Shown one piece after another: positions 14,322 to 18,513 of a stretch of DNA of 18,513 nucleotides. A program made the position numbers and the translations under genes. The notes beneath the pieces were generated by a model. It was not told the DNA's origin. It made no database searches and saw only the letters and a program-made list of their open reading frames with translations. How positions within the stretch are numbered: the stretch's first letter is position 1; each line of letters begins with the position of its first letter. The stretch lies in assembly GCA_016463365.1 (NCBI GenBank), contig JAEMRJ010000035.1, forward strand, positions 1 to 18,513, in the 5' to 3' direction. This DNA is from Thermoleophilaceae bacterium (GTDB taxonomy: Bacteria; Actinomycetota; Thermoleophilia; Solirubrobacterales; JACPNS01).

Positions 14322-15145
14322 AGCCCCGGCGGGTGCGTGACGGTGAAGCCGGCGTAGGAGCGCTTGGCCGTCTGCCAGCGCGTGCCGTACTCGCCGTCGC
14401 GGAACGACGTGTCGTAGCGCAGACCGCCGACGGTCATGAACATGTGGCCGGCGTTGGAATAGATCGTTATCCATTTGCCCGGGCCCGGGTCGCCGTAGGA
14501 CATGAATGCCCCTGAGACCATCGGCTCGTTGACAAGATTGGCGCCCTTCAGCGCGTAGCTGACAGAGCCGGAGCAGTCGTAGCCACTGGCCTGGAAGCTG
14601 CCGTGTCCGCCGCCCCAGATGTACGGGTACTTGGCGATCTGGTTGCCGGCGGCGATGACGTTCTTGACAGCGTCGGGGGCGCCCAGCGGGGCCTTGGCCT
14701 GGCCGTCAGAGTCAAGTTCGGTCTTGTCGCCGCTCGCAAACGAGTTGCGCTGCGCCTTCGCGAGCTTTGCGACCTCTTCGTTGCTGCGCGCGCCAGCCGC
14801 CACCTGAGTGGTGGCCGATGCCGCCGGCAGCGCGGCGATCTTCTGCTTCTTCGCGCAGGAGACGCAGGCTGACGCATATTTGGCCTCGGCGTCATCGCGC
14901 TGGGCGACGGGCTCGGTCTTTAGCGTGCTGGTCGCGCCTTTGCCACTGAACTCTTCGCCGTTGAAGTTGATCGCGTACGGGTCGTTGCCAGCGCCCGTGG
15001 CCTTGGCCGAAGCGCTCTCCGAGCTCGAGAAGGGCTTCACGGCGAAGACGAGCGCGAGCGCAATCGCGGCCAGAACGGCGGCGGCCGTGGCGAGCTTGAA
15101 CTTCGGCGCCCTGCGGGCGGATTCGGTGCTTGGAGTTTCGGACAT
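14318..15145 (-). CDS. Membrane-anchored NlpC/P60-like cysteine peptidase
   Basis: The 275-residue protein has a cytoplasmic basic N-terminus, one hydrophobic anchor (about residues 18-37), a long Ala/Ser/Lys-rich linker and a C-terminal papain-like domain. YPYIWGGGHGSF is followed by YDCSGSVSYAL (Cys191 as nucleophile) and, 43 residues later, NAGHMFMTVGGLRYD (His234). This order matches NlpC/P60 peptidoglycan endopeptidases. The linker contains a CVSC motif (Cys94, Cys97) that is unusual for an exported linker. The domain ends within about 40 residues of the His and is shorter than classical NlpC domains, so the family call is moderate. A TAGAAT -10 about 37 nt upstream suggests a leadered transcript, but no strong Shine-Dalgarno is visible. 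It converges on msrB with shared stops. Confidence 0.8.
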
Positions 15146-15292
15146 CGAGACGTGGATGCTGCGGCCGCGGAGAGGCCTCGTTTTCGCGATTCTAGGACCG
15201 AACCGCGTAGCTGCATCCGTTAGAAATTCATCGGACGGGCGCGGGAAGTCTTGAATTAAGCAGGCGTTGGCCGTGCGGCGCGCGCGATCGAT
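15146..15292. other. 147-bp spacer between copA and the peptidase gene
   Basis: This is the longest gene-free stretch in the window. It holds the -10 candidate of the peptidase gene. I see no convincing terminator for copA, no tRNA-like structure and no plausible small ORF. Confidence 0.6.
15189..15194 (-). promoter_or_regulatory. -10 hexamer TAGAAT for the NlpC/P60-like gene
   Basis: On the minus strand TAGAAT lies 43 nt upstream of ATG 15145, giving a leader of about 37 nt. The correctly spaced -35 position is not recognisable. Confidence 0.45.
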
Positions 15293-17527
15293 TCATCGCG
15301 GGAGCGGCTTGAAGCGCCTCAGCCTCAGCGCGTTGAGCACGACGGAGATGCTGCTCATCGCCATCGCGGCTCCGGCGACGACCGGCCCGAGGACTCCGGC
15401 CACGGCCAGCGGAATCGCCAGCACGTTGTAGCCGAAGGCCCAGCCGAGGTTCTGTTGGATGGTTCGGAGCGTTGACCGGCTGAGCCTGACGGCGTCGACG
15501 ATCGCGAGTGGTTCGCCGCTGATGATCGTGATGTCGGAAGACTCGATCGCCACGTCGGTCCCTGTGCCGATGGCCAGTCCCAGGTCGGCAGTCGCCAGGG
15601 CCGGCGCGTCGTTCACTCCGTCACCAACCATCGCGACGCTCGACGAGGCCTTCAGACTCGCAATCTTGTCGGCCTTCTCGCGCGGGAGGACGTCGCCGAT
15701 GTAGTCGTCGATGCCAAGCTCCTCCGCGACCTTCGCTGCGGTGCGCTCGTTGTCGCCGGTCAGGAGGACCGAGGTCATGCCCAGGGCTGTGAGCTCCTGG
15801 ATCGCGCGCGCCGCAGTCGGCTTGACGCTGTCGCTCACCACTGCCAGGGCCCGCGTCTTTCCGTCCCAGCCGGCGACGATCGCCGTGCGCCCGGCATCGC
15901 GTGCGTCGTCGAGCGCGCGTTTCAGTTCGTCCGTGGGTGCCTCGATCGAGTTCTGCTCGAGCAGCGCCGGCCTGCCGACGAAGATGTGGGTTCCGTCGAG
16001 CATCGCTTCAACGCCGAGCCCTGCGTGGTTCATCAGGGACTGCGGCAGCGGTAGTTCGCCGCCGCTCTCGCGCGCGGCAGCGGCGATCGCCTTCGCGATC
16101 GGGTGCTCTGAGCCGTCCTCGGCCGCACCCACGAGCCGCAGCGCGGCATCGTGATCTTCGCCATCGGCGACCACGAAGTCGGTCATCGACATCTTGCCGG
16201 TGGTCAGCGTGCCGGTCTTGTCGAGCACGATCGTCTCGATCGTGCGGACCTGTTCCAGCACCTCCGGCCCCTTGATCAGCAGCCCGAGCTGCGCGCCGCG
16301 CCCGGTGCCGACCATCAGCGCTGTCGGTGTGGCGAGGCCCAGGGCGCACGGGCAGGCGATCACAAGAACACTGACGGCGGTGCTGACGGCGAACGCGGTC
16401 GAGGCTCCGGTGGCAAGCCAGTAGATCAGCGTGCCTGCTGCGATCAGGAAAACGGCCGGAATGAAGACGGCGCTGACTCGGTCGGCAAGGCGCTGACTCG
16501 AAGACTTGCCTGACTGGGCGTCGCTGACGAGCTTGGCGATCTGGGCGAGCGCGGTCTCTTCGCCGACGCGGGTCGCCTCGATGACGATGCGGCCGCTCGT
16601 GTTGATCGTCGCTCCCGCGACGTCGTCGCCGGGCTCAACGTCAAACGGCACGCTCTCGCCGGTCAGCATTGACTGGTCGATCGCACTTGTGCCTTCTACA
16701 ACTCGGCCGTCGGTCGCGATCTTCTCGCCCGGGCGCACGACGATGTGGTCGCCGATCTGCAGGTGCTCGATCGGCACGCGGGATTCCAAGCCGTCGTCGC
16801 CCAGGACAGCGGCGTCTTTGGCGCCGAGCTTCAGCAGCGCCTCGATCGCCGCTCCGGCGCGTCGCGTCGCGCGCGCCTCGAAGTAGCGGCCCAGCATGAT
16901 CAGCGTCGTGACGACCGCCGCGATCTCGAAGTAGACGTGCATGTCAGACGCTTCGCGGCTGGGGATCAGCTCAAACGTCATGAGCATTCCGACTTCGCCC
17001 GCCATGCCGAAGATGAGGTTGTAGGTGGAGTAGCCGAGCGCGGCGAACGTGCCGACAGTCACGAGCGTGTCCATGCTCAGCGCGCGGTGCTTGAGGTTGT
17101 TCCAGGTCGCCCTGTGGATCGGCCAGCCGCCCCAGAGCACGACGAAGAACGCGAGCGGCATGCTGATCCACTGCCAGTAGTCGAACTGCAGGGTGCTGAT
17201 CATCGAGACCAGGAAGAGCGGGAGCGTGATTGCACCGCTGACGATCACTCGCCGCTTCAGGGCGTCGGCGTCGGCGTGCATGTGCGCGCCGTGCTCGTGG
17301 GCATCGGGCATGTGCGGGGTGTAGCCAGCATGCTCGACCGCGGCGGCGAGGTCGTCGTGGGTGGTGAGGCCGTCGTCGTACTCGACCGTCGCGCGCTTGA
17401 GCGCGAAGTTGACGGTGGCGTCGACGCCTTCGATTTCATTCAATGATTTCTCGACCCGGCCGGCGCACGAGGCGCAGGTCATCCCTTCGACCGGGATGTC
17501 GAGGCGCGTTCTTGTTTCGGTGCTCAT
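15293..17527 (-). CDS. copA: Copper-exporting P1B-type ATPase CopA
   Basis: The 744-residue P-type ATPase uses ATP to expel Cu(I) across the membrane. An N-terminal heavy-metal-associated domain has the metal site GMTCASC (Cys18, Cys21). A His-rich linker follows (residues 72-84, with His at 72, 78, 80, 82 and 84). The core shows the actuator TGES (289-292), the transmembrane CPC (392-394), the phosphorylation site DKTGT (Asp436), SEHP (473-476), TGDN (590-593) and GDGVND (635-640). The last helices carry the NLGWAFGYN and MSS motifs of Cu(I) pumps. ATG 17527 has a minus-strand TATACT 7 nt upstream, overlapping a CsoR-type operator shared with divergent csoR, so copper induction by derepression is expected. 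Silver could also be a substrate. Confidence is high. Confidence 0.96.
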   Translation of the reverse strand: MSTETRTRLDIPVEGMTCASCAGRVEKSLNEIEGVDATVNFALKRATVEYDDGLTTHDDLAAAVEHAGYTPHMPDAHEHGAHMHADADALKRRVIVSGAITLPLFLVSMISTLQFDYWQWISMPLAFFVVLWGGWPIHRATWNNLKHRALSMDTLVTVGTFAALGYSTYNLIFGMAGEVGMLMTFELIPSREASDMHVYFEIAAVVTTLIMLGRYFEARATRRAGAAIEALLKLGAKDAAVLGDDGLESRVPIEHLQIGDHIVVRPGEKIATDGRVVEGTSAIDQSMLTGESVPFDVEPGDDVAGATINTSGRIVIEATRVGEETALAQIAKLVSDAQSGKSSSQRLADRVSAVFIPAVFLIAAGTLIYWLATGASTAFAVSTAVSVLVIACPCALGLATPTALMVGTGRGAQLGLLIKGPEVLEQVRTIETIVLDKTGTLTTGKMSMTDFVVADGEDHDAALRLVGAAEDGSEHPIAKAIAAAARESGGELPLPQSLMNHAGLGVEAMLDGTHIFVGRPALLEQNSIEAPTDELKRALDDARDAGRTAIVAGWDGKTRALAVVSDSVKPTAARAIQELTALGMTSVLLTGDNERTAAKVAEELGIDDYIGDVLPREKADKIASLKASSSVAMVGDGVNDAPALATADLGLAIGTGTDVAIESSDITIISGEPLAIVDAVRLSRSTLRTIQQNLGWAFGYNVLAIPLAVAGVLGPVVAGAAMAMSSISVVLNALRLRRFKPLPR

Positions 17528-17534
17528 GGGAGCG

Positions 17535-17540
17535 AGTATA
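17535..17540 (-). promoter_or_regulatory. -10 hexamer TATACT for leaderless copA
   Basis: On the minus strand TATACT ends 7 nt before ATG 17527. Its first two bases overlap the left arm of the CsoR-type palindrome, so repressor binding would block polymerase. Confidence 0.65.
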
Positions 17541-17557
17541 TACCCCTAGGGGGTATA
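17539..17557. promoter_or_regulatory. CsoR-type operator between copA and csoR
   Basis: TATACCCCTAGGGGGTATA is a near-perfect inverted repeat (one extra G in the right run) of the G/C-tract type bound by CsoR repressors. It is centred in the 38-bp gap between the two start codons and overlaps the -10 hexamers of both genes. One CsoR tetramer pair could thus repress copA and csoR together, with Cu(I) relieving repression. Confidence 0.85.
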
Positions 17558-17559
17558 CT
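17554..17559 (+). promoter_or_regulatory. -10 hexamer TATACT for leaderless csoR
   Basis: TATACT ends 6 nt before ATG 17566 and its first four bases form the right arm of the operator, which implies autoregulation. Confidence 0.65.
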
Positions 17560-17565
17560 GCGTCC

Positions 17566-17853
17566 ATGTCTGAAAACAAATACGGCTATGCCGGAAACAA
17601 GGATCAGCTCAGCAAGCGCCTTCGGCGCGTCGAGGGACAGGTTCGCGGCATCGAGAAGATGGTCGAAGAGGACCGCTACTGCATCGACGTGCTGACCCAG
17701 ATCAGCGCGGCCCAGGCCGCTCTGGACAAAGTCGCGCTGCAGCTCATGGAGGACCACGCCGCCCACTGCGTCGTCGGCGGACCCGACGCGCTGAAGGTCG
17801 AGCGCACCGAGGAACTGATGGGAGCGGTCGCCCGGCTGATGCGCCGCGGTTGA
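17566..17853 (+). CDS. csoR: Copper-sensing transcriptional repressor CsoR
   Basis: The 95-residue all-helical protein is a CsoR/RcnR family regulator. It has the N-terminal helix [22 protein letters not shown] and the Cu(I) ligand set C-H-C: Cys39 (RYCIDVL), His64 and Cys68 (EDHAAHCVV), which distinguishes CsoR from the Ni/Co-sensing RcnR. Without copper it would bind the palindrome in the shared gap and repress copA and itself; Cu(I) binding releases it. The frame is open back to 17443 inside copA on the other strand, but ATG 17566 has a -10 hexamer 6 nt upstream and gives a family-sized protein. The function is inferred from the copA pairing and conserved ligands and is highly likely. Confidence 0.95.
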   Translation: MSENKYGYAGNKDQLSKRLRRVEGQVRGIEKMVEEDRYCIDVLTQISAAQAALDKVALQLMEDHAAHCVVGGPDALKVERTEELMGAVARLMRRG

Positions 17854-17889
17854 AGGAAAACGGCCAACTTCTGGCCCCGGCGGGCTTGG

Positions 17890-17895
17890 TAGGGT
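17890..17895 (+). promoter_or_regulatory. -10 hexamer TAGGGT for leaderless transketolase gene
   Basis: TAGGGT ends 7 nt before ATG 17903, the same hexamer and spacing seen before the cyclophilin gene. It gives transketolase a promoter separate from csoR. Confidence 0.55.
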
Positions 17896-17902
17896 CGATC
17901 AC

Positions 17903-18513
17903 ATGACTGACCTGACGCCTGAGGCAATAGAAAAGCTGTCGATCGACACCATCCGGACGCTCTCCATGGATGGGGTCCAGAAGGCGAATTCCGGTCATCC
18001 CGGCACGCCGATGGCGCTGGCGCCGATCACCTACACGCTCTTTGCGAAGGCCATGCGGCACTCGCCGCACAACCCTGGCTGGCCCGCGCGCGACCGCTTC
18101 ATTCTCAGCGCCGGTCACGCTTCGATGCTGCTCTACAGCACGCTCCACCTCGCCGGCTACGGCATCTCACTCGAGGATCTCCAGAACTTCCGCCAGCTCG
18201 GCAGTCCCACCGCGGGCCACCCCGAGTACGGCCACGCGCCGGGCATAGAGATGACCACCGGCCCGCTCGGCCAGGGCATCGCCCACGCCGTCGGCTTCGC
18301 GCTCGCCGAGCGCCTGCTGCACAAGAAGTTTGCGACCGACGACTTCGATCCAGTCGGCCACTACACGTACGTGATCGCCAGCGACGGCGACATCGAAGAG
18401 GGCATCAGCTCAGAGGCCGGCTCGCTCGCAGGGCACCTGGGTCTGGGCCGCCTGATCGCGTTCTACGACGCCAACCACATTTCGATCGAGGGCGACACCA
18501 ACCTCGCGCTCTC
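17903..18513 (+). CDS. tkt: Transketolase, N-terminal part (runs off the window)
   Basis: The 203 codons visible encode the thiamine-pyrophosphate-binding N-terminal domain of transketolase, which moves two-carbon units between sugars in the pentose phosphate pathway. Motifs are [15 protein letters not shown] (His32), [50 protein letters not shown] and the metal/ThDP segment [19 protein letters not shown] followed by [12 protein letters not shown]. The first Gly of the usual GDGD is Ser here. The reading frame is intact to the last base; the pyrimidine-binding and C-terminal domains lie beyond the window. The start ATG 17903 has a -10 hexamer 7 nt upstream. In many actinobacteria tkt leads a pentose phosphate cluster, which cannot be checked here. 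Confidence 0.95.
   Translation, partial: MTDLTPEAIEKLSIDTIRTLSMDGVQKANSGHPGTPMALAPITYTLFAKAMRHSPHNPGWPARDRFILSAGHASMLLYSTLHLAGYGISLEDLQNFRQLGSPTAGHPEYGHAPGIEMTTGPLGQGIAHAVGFALAERLLHKKFATDDFDPVGHYTYVIASDGDIEEGISSEAGSLAGHLGLGRLIAFYDANHISIEGDTNLAL

Noticed and set aside
15283..15300. Hairpin CGCGAT-CGATTC-ATCGCG at the copA stop as a terminator
   Set aside because: The stem is short, includes the stop codon, and has no T-run on the minus strand.
16745..17446. Long open frame opposite copA (233 codons)
   Set aside because: Its composition is Asp/Arg/Val/Glu biased as expected for an antisense shadow of copA; there is no start signal and no motif.
17862..17876. Hairpin GGCCA-ACTTC-TGGCC between csoR and transketolase as a terminator
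   Set aside because: The stem is only 5 bp and no U-tract follows on the plus strand; the T-rich side is on the minus strand, where no gene needs terminating.

Overview
The window is a G+C-rich, gene-dense stretch of bacterial chromosome with 21 protein genes on both strands and almost no spacer DNA. The longest gap is 147 bp, so no stretch over 300 bp lacks a gene. Codon bias, the CsoR/CopA pair, many leaderless starts and the mix of cell-wall proteins point to an actinobacterium. My best guess is the Thermoleophilia (Solirubrobacterales-like), but that placement is inference. I saw no tRNA, rRNA, insertion sequence, CRISPR array or prophage genes.

Layout. 1-3000 (+): an aldo/keto reductase-like protein without the usual catalytic Lys, then two tandem paralogous lipoproteins. 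3009-5319: a DHA2-type MFS exporter converging on a YihY/BrkB membrane protein. 5339-6754 (-): cobyric acid synthase. 6813-8302: a minimal two-TM potassium channel-like protein converging on an AI-2E family permease. 8358-10533 (+): a run of a PECR-like SDR, a VOC/PhnB-like protein, a carboxymuconolactone decarboxylase-like protein and a cyclophilin, tightly coupled at the first two junctions. 10530-15145: a metallo-beta-lactamase-fold hydrolase, then mainly envelope genes (3D-domain protein, NodB-type polysaccharide deacetylase, DUF202 membrane protein, MsrB, NlpC/P60-like cysteine peptidase). 15293-17853: the copper efflux ATPase copA, divergent from its likely repressor csoR across a 38-bp operator-promoter. 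17903 to the edge: the N-terminal part of transketolase.

Two organisational patterns stand out more than any single gene. First, about half of the testable starts have a TANNNT -10 hexamer ending exactly 6 or 7 nt before the start codon, which is the signature of leaderless mRNA. This rule also decides several ambiguous starts, and the clear Shine-Dalgarno sites are confined to two genes (VOC and msrB). Second, all five convergent gene pairs overlap at their 3' ends. Three of them share one CTAG that supplies TAG stops to both strands, so no intergenic terminator can exist there. I did not find a convincing new multi-gene defence or biosynthetic system; the best leads are the leaderless/overlap architecture, the Lys-less AKR and the paired lipoproteins.
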